This document shows, one piece after another, positions 9,439-19,099 of a stretch of 37,271 bases of DNA; the stretch's first letter is position 1, and every line of letters begins with the position of its first letter. The DNA is from Cytidiella melzeri (lineage: Eukaryota > Basidiomycota > Agaricomycetes > Polyporales > Irpicaceae): contig JABYQR010000418.1 of the NCBI GenBank assembly GCA_022592445.1, positions 1 through 37,271 on the forward strand, read 5' to 3'. The translations under genes were made by a program, and so were the position numbers. The notes under the pieces were generated by a model that was given only the letters and a program-made list of their open reading frames with translations, had not been told where the DNA came from and ran no database searches.

Positions 9439-10428
9439 GAGGATCTTGAAGTGCTGATAGGAAATCTGCTTGACATCTGGGGAGCCATTGATTCCAATCG
9501 AATCCTCAATAAGCCAAAGATTCACTTACTGCAGCACATTATCACTGACATCCGCAATGGTGGACCAGCCATCTTATATTCTACAGAGATCTTTGAATGC
9601 TGGGATTCAATTTTCCGGATGTGTAGTGTCCTATCAAACCATCACGCTCCGAGTCATGATATTGCAGTGGCAATAGCAGATCTAGAACAGTTCAAGCATC
9701 AAGTCAGTGGAGGTTGGTGGAGAAAGGAGAATGGTAGCTATGTTTGCGCTGGAGAAGGTGTTAGGGAAATGTTTCAGATGAATGGCAAAATTCAGCGCCG
9801 TCTTGGATGGGCAGATCCGAAAGTTCTCTCCCCCGGTATGTTTGTGGATTATCTGAATTCGGAATTGGCTGATGCTTGAGTAGGAACTGTGCGAAGGGCT
9901 GCACGGAAGAAACAGACAGTCATCTTGTGGGAAGTCAGCTGCGTCGAAGAAGGAACTCACATCACGGTTGATGCCTGCACATCATTTAATTCATCATATC
10001 GGCCAGCGGATACTCTTTGGGAGCATGCACAATCCCTAGTTCCAAGGTCCACTGATGTTTGAAAGGAGGGTTAATGGGTATTCTATGACAGCCCACACAA
10101 AGCTGCTAGCAGAGACACAGCTGAGTTGCTGGTGAGCCCAAAGTTATCAAAATGCTGCTATTGTTGAAGACTGCCGGTTGTCTGATCACCACAGGAATCC
10201 TTCACTTACGCTGGTTGCATCTGCAGGATTATTATACCTGCCTCTGATCCTTGTAGTGAGAACGGGATGGTGCAGGTGGAACACTGTGTGGTTTCTGGCC
10301 TACCTGACACTCGGATGAACATGCCGGTCCTGTACCACGAGTGCGCATTAATCCTAATTGATGTTGTTCCTGTTAAAGTAAGTTTGCAGTACAGTTACGA
10401 GGGAACCAATGACAAACATACTGGTAAC

Positions 10429-11121
10429 TGTAACAGTAATGCTACACTCACCAGATAAGTTGGTTAACTTGAGGGGGATGTGGTGAGATAGAGAGTAAGA
10501 GTGGTGGTGAGCGAAGTACTGGTGGGCACTGAGTAGTCCTGGTTCAACAGAGTGGCTAAGACTGAGGGGATATGCCCTCAGGAGAGCCTCTATATATACA
10601 TGAAGGGGAGGACCCCAGGTACTACCCTAAGACCCCTAATACCTACATGAGTAAGCAAAGTAATCTACCTTACTAAGCATGCCCTATGCCCTAGTGGTGC
10701 CACTTCAATAATTAACCAATAGCAATTGTCCCCATGACCTGACCCCATGACCCAGCTCCAAGGCTAGACTTTTCCAGAAGGTTCTATGAACTATGACATC
10801 ATCTAATGGAATGTTCTATACTATGACATCATAGTTCCAGCAAGTTCCACAAGGTTCCAGAGAGTTCTATCATGTGATACACAGATAAGGAAAGGAGCGC
10901 ATCAGCGCATCAGAGACAGGAGGCGCATCAGCGCATCAATTGATAGGCACTGAGAATAAGCGCCGGAATAGGCGCCTGATAAGCGCCAGATAAGCGCTGG
11001 ATAAGCGCCTAAATAGACGCCGGATAAGCGCTGGATAAGCGCTTGACAAGCACTTAAATATTCCCAATAATACCGTTGCCTGGTAAGGCAAGTCTTGTAG
11101 AAACATTGAAAATATGTGACA
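10429..11121 (-). mobile_element. Solo LTR-C, 693 bp, in an intron
   Basis: On the minus strand it runs from TGTCACAT (11121) to CTGTTACA (10429). The direct repeat GTAAC flanks it on both sides (10424-10428 and 11122-11126), a perfect 5-bp target duplication. No internal retroelement sequence is present, so it is a solo LTR. It contains a TATA box (minus strand, ~10590), a GTTC array with exact 10-bp period (10834, 10844, 10854, 10864) and GCGCTTATC-type short repeats (10962-11056). Two more copies lie at 13690-14288 and 23682-24350. Confidence 0.88.
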
Positions 11122-12022
11122 GTAACACAGAACATTGCATTCATTTTCAATGCGCAGCACAACTGCTTGACTGCAGAGTGCACAGTCAAAGATCAGAATG
11201 TTCATCAAGAAAGGAGAATAATCAGCCTTACCCAGAAAGGTGTCAGGCATGGTGCAATGCAACAGTATTTTGTTAATATGCATGCTCTTCACAACGCGGC
11301 CCTTATTCAGAGTACCCTTCCCCGTCACTTATCAATGCCAAAGCCATACTTCAACAACCGTGTTGCAAAGCATCAAAAGTTTGCCAATAAGGTTTCCTCT
11401 GTGAACTCAAAACGCCGCAATGCTACTGTTGCAAAGGCGCGGGATACCCGGTGATACGCCTGGAAATTGGCTAGGCGCGGAGACCCGGCAGCAGCCCGCC
11501 ATTTGCGCGGCCCGCGTCATCCTGAGCAGCAAGTCCCTCCACTTTCCCAGCGTCACGGGCACGAGAAGTTCACCGAGGTCACGAGGAGTTTGCCGAGGAT
11601 CCGAGGACTTGACAAGGAGCAACGCGCCGGAAACATCCGAGGCCGAGGAATCGCACCGAATCCTGACTCACAGACACGCCCCTTTTGCATCGGAGCATGG
11701 GCCGGCCAGCCACCAAGTGTTTCGGACGCGGGATGGACCAACGGTAGAAGAAACTTGACTCGCGAACCTCGTTTCAGGAAGACTCCTATCACGCCACGCT
11801 GTGCAACTCCTGGACGGCACCTCATCACCTGCTCGCGACGGTTGGCACCTCTTCAGCGCAAGGGCGCGCCGCTACTCCGCGTCGACCAACGCTGTGTCCT
11901 GCCGGGCGTCGACTCGGTGACATTTTGCCTCCGCAGACAGAAGTATTCTGCCACCCTGTTTCCTCGCTCTCGCGTTTGGGTTTAGGACATAGAAGGAGAG
12001 GTTTAGGAGAGGGTCCTTAGGG

Positions 12023-12032
12023 TATATAAAAA
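12023..12032 (+). promoter_or_regulatory. TATA box in the CpG-rich block
   Basis: TATATAAAAA is followed about 30 nt later by GTACTGCGTAGAAATCAATCAATC, an A-rich leader such as is common after a fungal transcription start. The next ATG in a useful frame is at 12181. Confidence 0.5.
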
Positions 12033-12180
12033 GGTGTTGCCTGTACTGCGTAGAAATCAATCAATCCCCACCCCAGTTTCCAGAGTTCACTTTACGCTTT
12101 GCGCTCGCGTCGAGGGAGTCTCTTCGCGCCAATAGCTGTAGCTTCTTCTGCGTTGTCTCACTGTGACTTCTTCCACGTTT

Positions 12181-12552
12181 ATGTCCGCTGCACCTACCAA
12201 CAACAACCTGCCTCAAGTTTGCCGTTACTGTCCCACCGTTCCCCACTTACCCGACGGTTGCTGCCCTTACCGCCCGCGCCCGCGCGAGGTTCTACGCCGT
12301 TACCCCATCATCCCCGCGCCCACGCCGCCGCCAGAACCCTCAGCAGCGCCTATGGTCCCCCCTGAGAGATCTACTCCTAAATCACCCTCGCCAGCGTTGT
12401 CCGTCGCCTCCGTTGCGGACTCGCTTGATAACTGCTCATATTGCGACACTCAGAGCGACCACCCAATTCCCCTACGTTCAGGACCTTTCGTCCCGCTTGA
12501 CTGTGATCGCCCGCGCGCCGCACCCAGATTGTTGGCTGTCACCAGACTCTGA
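12181..12552 (+). CDS. Hypothetical Pro/Ser-rich protein with Cys pairs (123 aa)
   Basis: This is the first ATG-started frame after the TATA at 12023. The N-terminus has CRYCPTVPH and CCPY, and later CSYCDTQSDH, i.e. C-x2-C pairs each followed by a His. The middle is very rich in Pro (APTPPPEPS, TPKSPSPA). It resembles low-complexity N-termini of retroelement Gag proteins, but I cannot assign it. Codon use is CpG-rich like the surrounding block. The frame could be fortuitous, since the whole block lacks many stops because of its composition. Confidence 0.3.
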   Translation: MSAAPTNNNLPQVCRYCPTVPHLPDGCCPYRPRPREVLRRYPIIPAPTPPPEPSAAPMVPPERSTPKSPSPALSVASVADSLDNCSYCDTQSDHPIPLRSGPFVPLDCDRPRAAPRLLAVTRL

Positions 12553-12786
12553 AGGCAAGGACCACAAGTGCGAACTAGTGCAGTTCAATCTTACCAGCTC
12601 TGCCAACGTTGTTGTTGGCCATGCATTTGCCTGCAATACGCATCGCCGCTCGGGAAGTGTTGTTCTACACTACCGCCCCGCGCGCAGTCTGTCGAGTCAA
12701 ATTGACTGTGATCTCACATAGCCGTATTCTGCAACTCGCACTCCATTAGTTTGTCTGTCTCTTACGGTTCCTTTTGGCTTCGTTAT

Positions 12787-12879
12787 ACTGCGTTTGCTTC
12801 TTAACTGCGTTATTTTACTGCGTTACTGCGTTGCGTTTCACCTTCACTGCGTTGAGCTTACTGCGTTCACTTTCACTGC
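12787..12879 (+). repeat. ACTGCGTT short-motif cluster
   Basis: Six exact ACTGCGTT words and one ACTGCGCC fall within about 90 bp at irregular spacing. A related ACTGCGTA lies at the presumed transcription start near 12045. Confidence 0.55.
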
Positions 12880-13263
12880 GCCCGCGTTTTACAGCGACTT
12901 CTTTCATCTTCACAAGCAACCGCGTTTTGTGTTCGAGATTCATATTGCGCCTGCGTTTACCATCTGCGTCTCTCCGCGCGCCGTTTTACTACAAGTCGCG
13001 ACGTCTCCCGCGCGTTCTCTTTGAGCCGCACTGCAACTCTTTTGCTTTCACCGCGCCGACTTGCCCTTTTACCCGCGATATGCGTGGTAGTTGCCCATCT
13101 AGCTCCCTTCACATAAACTTTATCACAAACCTTGTTGCTCTTTTTAGCACAGGTAAAACTAGGACTCTAAGACCACCTCGCACACTTTAACACTTCCGCG
13201 CTTCCACACCTTTACACTTCTATTGCCACTTCGTGGTTGGTTGTGATGTCTTTAAGGTTGTTT

Positions 13264-13613
13264 TTAGTTTGAAGCGTGACTCAGTGTCTCACCGGGCACA
13301 TAAGAAACAGGTGCAAGAGCTGCAGCCTGAGATATTGTAGCCAGGCGACATGCGTGTTGGGTGTAGTGTACATAACCAATGCCCAACTGGACAGCTAGAT
13401 ACTTTTGAAATCTGATGGCAGAGCCCTGTTTGCCCACTGTCACAATCTCCTGTTGCACATAAGAACTGAAGTGCACGTCAAACAGATGTTGGTACAAGTG
13501 ACCGCCAGGAGAACAATCCTCGCACGGTGGCATTTTTTTGCAGACAGTGTCAGCCTGCAAAACACTTGACCATGCATTGCTCAGGTACCTGCGGCAAACA
13601 GATGGCTGAGTGA
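13264..13613 (-). other. Unidentified coding-like fragment
   Basis: An open frame without an ATG reads VCRRYLSNAWSSVLQAD, then CKKMPPCEDCSPGGHLY, QHLFDVHFSSYVQQEI and VGKQGSAIRFQKYLAV. The amino-acid use looks protein-like (mixed helices, Cys cluster C-x6-C-x2-C) rather than random. It begins just after the CpG-rich block and stops at 13264. It could be an exon of a decayed host or transposon gene on the minus strand. I do not recognise the family. Confidence 0.3.
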
Positions 13614-13689
13614 TAATTGTCCTTCAATTCTACAGAGCGTCAACATCTGCTTTCTTCATCTGTTTACCACCTCCAGTCAAGTTGGCGGT

Positions 13690-14288
13690 GTATCTAGGCA
13701 CTGATCCAGCACTTATCTGGCGCTTATCAGGTGCTTATATCGGCGCTTATTTTCAGTGCCTATCAATTGATGCACTGATGCGCCCTCTGTCTCTGATGGA
13801 CTGATGCGCTCCTTTCCTTATCTGTGTATCACATGATAGAACTCTCTGGAACCTTGTGGAACATGCTGGAACTATGATATCATAGTGTAGAACACTCTAG
13901 GAGATGATGTCATAGTTCTCAGAGCCTTCTGGAACAAGCTAGAACAAGTCTAGCCTTGGGGCCGGGTCATCGGGTTAGGTCATGGGGACAATTGCTATTG
14001 GTTGGTTGTTGAAGTGACACCACTAGGGCATAGGGCATGCTTAGTAAGGTAGATTACTTTGCTTAATCATGTAGGTATTAGGGGTCTTAGGGTATTACCT
14101 GGGGTTCTCCCCTTCATGTATATATAGAGGCACTCCTGAGGGCATATCCCCTCAGTCTTGTCCACTCTGTTGATCAAGGACTACTTTGTACTCCCCAGTT
14201 CTCACTCTTACTAACACTCTACTCTCTATCTCACTATCTCCCCCTCAAGTTTCACACTTATCTGGTTAGTGTAACATTTACTGTTACA
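13690..14288 (+). mobile_element. LTR-C copy, 5'-truncated
   Basis: This stretch is the reverse complement of 10429-11121 from the GCGCTTATC repeats onward and ends in CTGTTACA at 14288. About 90 bp of the LTR start are missing. It keeps the GAAC array at exactly 10-bp spacing (13839, 13849, 13859, 13869), the palindrome ATGATGTCAT near 13901 and the TATA box TATATATA (14119-14126). Confidence 0.82.
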
Positions 14289-15159
14289 GAGTTGATGACA
14301 GCAAATGAAATTCTCACAGACCCGCTTGCAGCTGGTATCTTGTATTTTGTAGGCTAGTATTACTGTAGCTGAATTGATACATGTCTCTTTAGGAACATTT
14401 GTGTGTGCGTGATTGGCACAGTAAACTACATGGGGGCTATGCAGCTAGTTCCACAGAACAATCATGATATTGCCACTGTGCTACAGAGTGCTACAGAGTA
14501 AATGGTGTGCTCAGTATTATTCCATGATAGGGTAGTTGTGTACGAATGATACAACTCCTACAACTGCTATGGACTTGTTCAATGATGTTGACCCACATCA
14601 TAGTAAGAGGGCTGCAATCTCTACAGGATACTATTGCTGTTGAGAATTACACTTGTCCTCATAAGATGTGTATTTTTATGCTTGAAGAGGATTTGCGTTG
14701 CATTTTTACATTACACACAGGTGCAGTTTTCTTGGAATACATGAGTGTGTATTTTCATCAAATTGTGCCAAGGACAATAAGATGTGTTGTGCGGGCTTTT
14801 GAACTACTTGTGCAAAATATTGATTTGTGAACATGTGTCAATACGTACATGCGCAGAAACTGTAACCATTGTGCAAAACATGAACCCTGAACATGCTTCA
14901 AAAACAAACATGTGCAGTAAATGTTCTATGTACATGGGCATATTTTACAAAATGGCATATGCTCTGAAAATCTTGCCGACTTTCTCTGGTTGTGTAATCA
15001 ATTGTGGTAACTGTCTCCAGTTGTGTGATCTTCAGAGAACATTGACTGACATGTGCTGCTAATTACAAAAAAAAACTGACAACTTGTGTCAAAATGGTCT
15101 TTTCCTTTGACATGTGTAGCAAAACCCCTTTTGAGAATGAAGTGCTTGTTTTATTATTT
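14289..15159. other. No recognisable feature
   Basis: AT-rich sequence with only short frames. No match to the repeat families of this window, no RNA gene and no clear exon. Confidence 0.5.
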
Positions 15160-16677
15160 TTCGGACAGTATTATTGCCATAAACAAGCACTTTTGGTGCT
15201 CATCAAAACTCACTGCTGATGACAGAAGATTACTCCCTTCAAGAATGAAGGGCTTGAGGGTATCTACTTAGGTTGACTCCCAGAACATGTTACATGTGGT
15301 CTGTTGATGTCATTGGAACTGTCACAGACTGTGTTCTGATTGTGGCTCCGGCTTAGATGAAAACCAAAAGTTGTCAAACTTTGTGGAACAACCATATGCA
15401 GTGATCACTGCTGATGCAGCCACAAATTTACATTGTTTTATGATCTGAATTGGATTACGTGATTGGGATCAAACTTTCAATCACTCCGGAATCTTCTGCC
15501 AATACCTCGCGCACTTATCATCACATGTTCCAAACCAAACTCTGAACCTTCAACCCATGCTCCCGAACATACCCCAAACCCTTCACAACTTCATCATCAT
15601 ACACAACCACATCTGACACCTACCTTGTACTTTCTGCTTCATCTGTATCCCAACTCTGATCAAATTCCGGTAACCTTCCTGAACACTTACCCAGATAACT
15701 TTCCATATATACATCTCCTATTCGAGCTCTAACATGTAGTAGTATATAAGCCAATCCAACTTTCACAGTAGAAGTCTTAAGTTTGAGTATTAATTCAGAT
15801 TCCCACTCTGCTTCATCCTGCTTCACTAGCTGAATTAGTCTTACTCATTGTTGCCCAACCTATACTCATTGTCTGTCCCTTCCAATCCAATCCCAAATCC
15901 AATCCTGACTCCGAGAGGTCAAACCTCTATTCTTGCTAAGTCCAAGCTCCAGGTCCCAGAGTTTCCAAGAGGTGCAGCTTACTTAGCTAAAGCTGAAGAC
16001 TCACTGTGTTCCCCCTCGCACCGATTCTGATCCCGACAACCTTGTGGTCAATTGTCCCCAAGCAAGACCCAATCCAATTAAGCACAGGTTTTAACACATT
16101 GTTCAGGAATGTATGGGTTGAGTATTTGTGATTAGCTTCCAAAGGACTGGTAATTTTTGCTCAGAGCCAATCATATTTGTGGCATGTCTTCTGATTGCAT
16201 CCCTTGTTCAGGGAGAATGCAATGTCTGTGGAGTGCTGTGTATGTACCTGACCAGAATTTGACATCATGTGCCAGCAAGAGTGGAGTCTAGTCTGCGTCT
16301 GAGTCACTTATTTCTGTAGACTGGCCATAACTTGCTCAATTCCACTTCAATTGACAGAATATTTGGTACAAAATGTTGCCACAAGATAGGGCTATCCAAT
16401 AGTGTATAATATGTACATATCTGTACCCATATGAAGTCTGTAAAAGTCAAAAACTGCATTTTGATTGCACAAGTGATCTGACACAAAGTCATAAAGGGCT
16501 GATAACAAGGTCAGTGTGATACCATCAGCTGTGTTCAATGTGTTGATATTGAGAATGTTACTGCCTGTATAATCCCATCAAATTTCCACACTTTGGGGGA
16601 CAAAAAGGTCACATCTGAAAAGCTTCAATGTGCTGGAGCACACTGGAAGAATTTCTCTTTGTGCTTCTGGAATTGTT
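15160..16677 (-). mobile_element. Element D copy 4, inverted, with an insertion
   Basis: Read on the minus strand, 16677 to about 16104 matches the left end of copy 3 (20851-21450). The terminal repeat appears at 16664-16677 (CTTCTGGAATTGTT on plus). After an inserted block (15438-16095) the match resumes at 15429 with the ACAATGTAAATTTGTGGCTG segment. It then has only one 143-bp unit and the segment after the array (TAACATGTTCTGGGAGTCAA), and fades near 15160. It is closest to copy 2. Confidence 0.65.
15438..16095. mobile_element. 658-bp insertion flanked by an 8-bp direct repeat
   Basis: ACATTGTT occurs at 15430-15437 and again at 16096-16103, exactly where the element D sequence is interrupted. 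Removing one repeat and the block restores the sequence found at the same place in copies 1 and 3. The ends share an imperfect inverted AATTGGATT about 12-17 bp in. An AGTATATAAGCC TATA-like motif lies at ~15748. An 8-bp target duplication is typical of hAT-type DNA transposons, but the ends do not start with the usual hAT CAG/TAG, so the class is open. Confidence 0.6.
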
Positions 16678-17329
16678 GCGAGGAGCACAATACTTCCTGT
16701 GCAGCTGAACCACAAGCATTCAATAAAACAAAGGCTTGGTAACTCAAGGCCACACAACAGAGAAGGAGGCAGTGCAACAGGAGCAAATCTTTGTAGTGAC
16801 AAGATTGAGGGAATTGATGAAGAGAGAGAGAGGCTTCTCAAGGTTCCCCTATCAATGAGAAGAGCCGCAGGATCCAAGGGAGTGAGTGAGCAAGGGGGAT
16901 GCAAGGAAACCAAGGGTAGCAAGGAAAAGTGTCAGTGCGCTCAAGGCTGCCACAGAACTTGTGGGAGAACACAGACGAGAATCCGCATGAGAATTTCAAT
17001 AACAACTTGAGGGAGCACAAGCTTAAGTGTGCAAACAAGGCCCCAGGGCTGAGCCATAGACAAGCTCAAGATGCAAGCTGCATAAACAAGCTCAATTAAC
17101 ATGCTGTAGAACCAGCTCTCATGTGACCCTCGAGACATTGTGCAAGGGCTCTTGAGTGAGAAAGAGCTCTGCTTGTCTGCAAGAAGGGGTCCTTGTCTGG
17201 GCTTGTTGCATGTCCAGCAGTTTCTGGTGTTATCACCGAGGCTTTTGTTTACAATTATACACGTTATTGACAGTCATTACAAAGGAACTATGTCTATAAC
17301 AAAGGGGATCAGTGCAGCTTCAATGTGGG
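16678..17329. other. No recognisable gene; purine-rich spacer
   Basis: The sequence between two inverted copies of element D holds AG-rich runs (16800-16930) and short frames only. I see no known motif. Confidence 0.45.
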
Positions 17330-17703
17330 TCAAGGTTTTTAGTAGTTTGGCTGCAACTTTGTTGATTCTGGTCCAAATTGGATAATTTTGTTACTAGCAC
17401 GTTGTCAATCCATAGGGCTATTCAATGGTGTATAACATGTGTTCATTTGACTCATTTGCAAGCTGTAAAAATAAAGGACTGTATTTCAATCAGCAAATGT
17501 GATAAAATACAAAGTCTCAAGAGGCTGGTAGCAAAGCCAATGTAGCGCCATCAACTCAATTCATTTTACTTACGCAGACACTGTTACTGAATGTATTGCT
17601 CATCACATTCCCACGCTTTGAGGGACAGTTGGGTTACACGTGAAGGGATATCAAAGCAGGTGCCTGCACTGGAAGAATTCTACTTCACTCTTCAGGAATT
17701 GCA
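17330..17703 (-). mobile_element. Element D copy 5, inverted, left end only, diverged
   Basis: It shares the order AGGGCTATYCAATGGTGTATAA, AGTGTGATACCATCA-like, CCACRCTTTGRGGGACA and the terminal CTTCAGGAATTGCA (17690-17703) with copies 3 and 4. It is the most diverged copy and has no 143-bp units. Confidence 0.55.
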
Positions 17704-18236
17704 ATCATGATAGCAACTTTGAGTATGTTGACTACTAGTGACAGCTTGCATTGGTGACTGATTGTGTTTCTTTCTTGGAGATCAATTGATTTATTATTAT
17801 TATCACTGTAACTTTGTCAATCAAATAGCATAGCACAAATGTTGATTTGTGATTTGTAAATTTAAACATAGAGCTCAGAAATTGAAATCTGCCTCGTGAT
17901 GGCCCACTTCACCAAGTTATTTTGAGCTGGTCAATATGTTTTTGAGGATAAAGCACCTGTACAGTGCCTGGTAATTTTAAAAGGATCATCAGGCATTTTT
18001 GACATGTACACTTGCTTCATTTGAACTGAGTGCAGAAGTCATTGCTCAGTAATTCCTGCAGAACATTATTGGAACATAGCCATATATAGTCCAGAGATGT
18101 GAATTGGTGACTGAAGGAAGCTACAGAGTGTCAGATAACTCTACAAATCATTAATGGGCATGCGCCCTTCCACTCAAGTTGACAGATATTGTTTACAAAG
18201 AGCAAACTGGACCTAGAACAGACTGGACCTTGCTCT
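17704..18236. other. No recognisable feature
   Basis: AT-rich sequence with no frame longer than about 60 codons and no match to the other families here. Confidence 0.45.
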
Positions 18237-18770
18237 CTACCTGAGCCTTGATCTACCTTCTGCTACCTGTATGCAAACCCATTCCTGGTTTACCCAGCGC
18301 CAAATGAACCCCTTCTTCAACATTTTATCCATGTTTTGCGTTTTCAGGTGCTCAACATGAGCTCCATAACGATCTGACAGTATGTTCAATAAAATATAGC
18401 ACATTGAAGATTCAAGTTGGTCCACACAGATTGACTCGCGTGTCAATGTGCTATAAACAAATCTCATGAAGACCAGATATTCTCTGTCATTGAGGTGTTG
18501 TAAGCTATGGGCTGCCGAATTGAGAAGTCCAATTCCTTCTTCATTTGAAGGGATGACTGGTGTTGGGAAGCCGTTCTCAGTTAAGGCCCTTTGGCTGAGT
18601 TGGTAAAATTTGCCTGCGCCTTGCATGCTGTGCAATCTCTTCAGCTTGCAATATGAGCTTGTTGAACTGCAAGATCCTGTACTGCTGCATGGAGCAGCAG
18701 GTACACTTAACACATAGAATGTGCTGGCAACAGCAGCAGCAAGCAAATAGTGAGACATGGACAACCGCAT
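18237..18770 (-). CDS. Unidentified 177-aa frame with hydrophobic N-terminus
   Basis: The frame starts with an ATG (18770-18768). Residues ~6-26 (SHYLLAAAVASTFYVLSVPA) are hydrophobic and end in a plausible signal-peptidase site before a Ser/Cys-rich stretch (CSSTGSCSSTSSYC). The rest is helical and protein-like: GLLNSAAHSLQHLNDREYL, MRFVYSTLTRESI, MCYILLNILSDRYG, WRWVNQEWVC. It may be a small secreted protein, or one exon of a larger membrane protein: a GTAGCAG donor-like site follows VCIQ near the end. No family recognised. It stands alone between repeat copies. Confidence 0.35.
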   Translation of the reverse strand: MRLSMSHYLLAAAVASTFYVLSVPAAPCSSTGSCSSTSSYCKLKRLHSMQGAGKFYQLSQRALTENGFPTPVIPSNEEGIGLLNSAAHSLQHLNDREYLVFMRFVYSTLTRESICVDQLESSMCYILLNILSDRYGAHVEHLKTQNMDKMLKKGFIWRWVNQEWVCIQVAEGRSRLR

Positions 18771-19099
18771 ATTGTAGTATGGGGGTGAGAAAAGGGTTCA
18801 CTGCAGATAGTAGTCAGAGCATTTTCAGCACAGTAACTCAAGACAATTGCACAATTTACATACAGTTTGGTGCCAAAGCAACAAAGGTGTGTTCAAGTGC
18901 AATTTGAGAAGGTTGCAGGAAGAAGGTCAGCTGTGAGAACAACATCAGTAAATACTGAACAAAGTGAAGTGATTTATGGAAAGCATAACAGAAATGAAGA
19001 ACTACTTGCCAACTAGCACTAAAGCAAAAAGACCTGTAGGAGTACAAGTCTGCTAGGATGAAGGATATTTGCAAAGGGATGATGCAGAGACAAAGGCTA
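18771..19099. other. No recognisable feature
   Basis: Short spacer between the unidentified minus-strand frame and the diverged LTR. Nothing supported. Confidence 0.4.

Larger units (their letters stand above)
8976..11454 (+). pseudogene. Agaricomycete multicopy protein family member, decayed, with introns
   Basis: The frame shows DVHCDTAVELLHTYLLG, SSVDGLSIYPVWGNYLV, NLIGKHFKSLQQVGAFY, NKPKIHLLQHIITDIR, GGPAILYSTEIFECWDSIFR, CSVLSNHHAPSHDIAVAIA, HQVSGGWW and, near the end, NAQHNCLTAEC. I know this pattern from a large uncharacterised family in mushroom-forming fungi, often near transposons. Likely introns are 9377-9438 (62 bp, phase 0), about 10134-10226, and 10378-11130; the last is 55 bp once the LTR-C insertion is removed. 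In-frame stops at 9167-9169, 9877-9879, 10060-10062 and 10071-10073 show it is dead. The first exon is preceded by a CAG acceptor at 8975; upstream exons are not recognisable. The exact name and function of the family are not known to me. Confidence 0.7.
11455..13260. other. CpG-rich block of unknown origin
   Basis: Base composition changes abruptly at about 11430: many GCG, CGCG and CCGCGC words appear, where both flanks are AT-rich and CpG-poor. The block has a promoter-like region (TATA at 12023), a reading frame at 12181-12552 and a C/T-rich tail with repeated ACTGCGTT (12787-12879). It fades out near 13250. I find no second copy in the window, so no LTR pair can be shown. It could be a young non-autonomous retroelement fragment or a piece of another element whose other end is missing. 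Confidence 0.5.

Noticed and set aside
10902..11328. Minus-strand frames across the solo LTR-C
   Set aside because: They are made of the GCGCTTATC repeats read as coding sequence and run across the LTR border into the pseudogene.
12774..13190. Overlapping plus-strand frames in the C/T-rich tail of the CpG-rich block
   Set aside because: Translations are low-complexity Leu/Phe/Arg-rich strings produced by pyrimidine-rich sequence. No ATG context or motif supports them.
15463..15732. Reading frame inside the 658-bp insertion as a protein
   Set aside because: It is a short Pro/His/Leu-rich string without motif, and a TATA-like site and pyrimidine-rich sequence suggest non-coding DNA.
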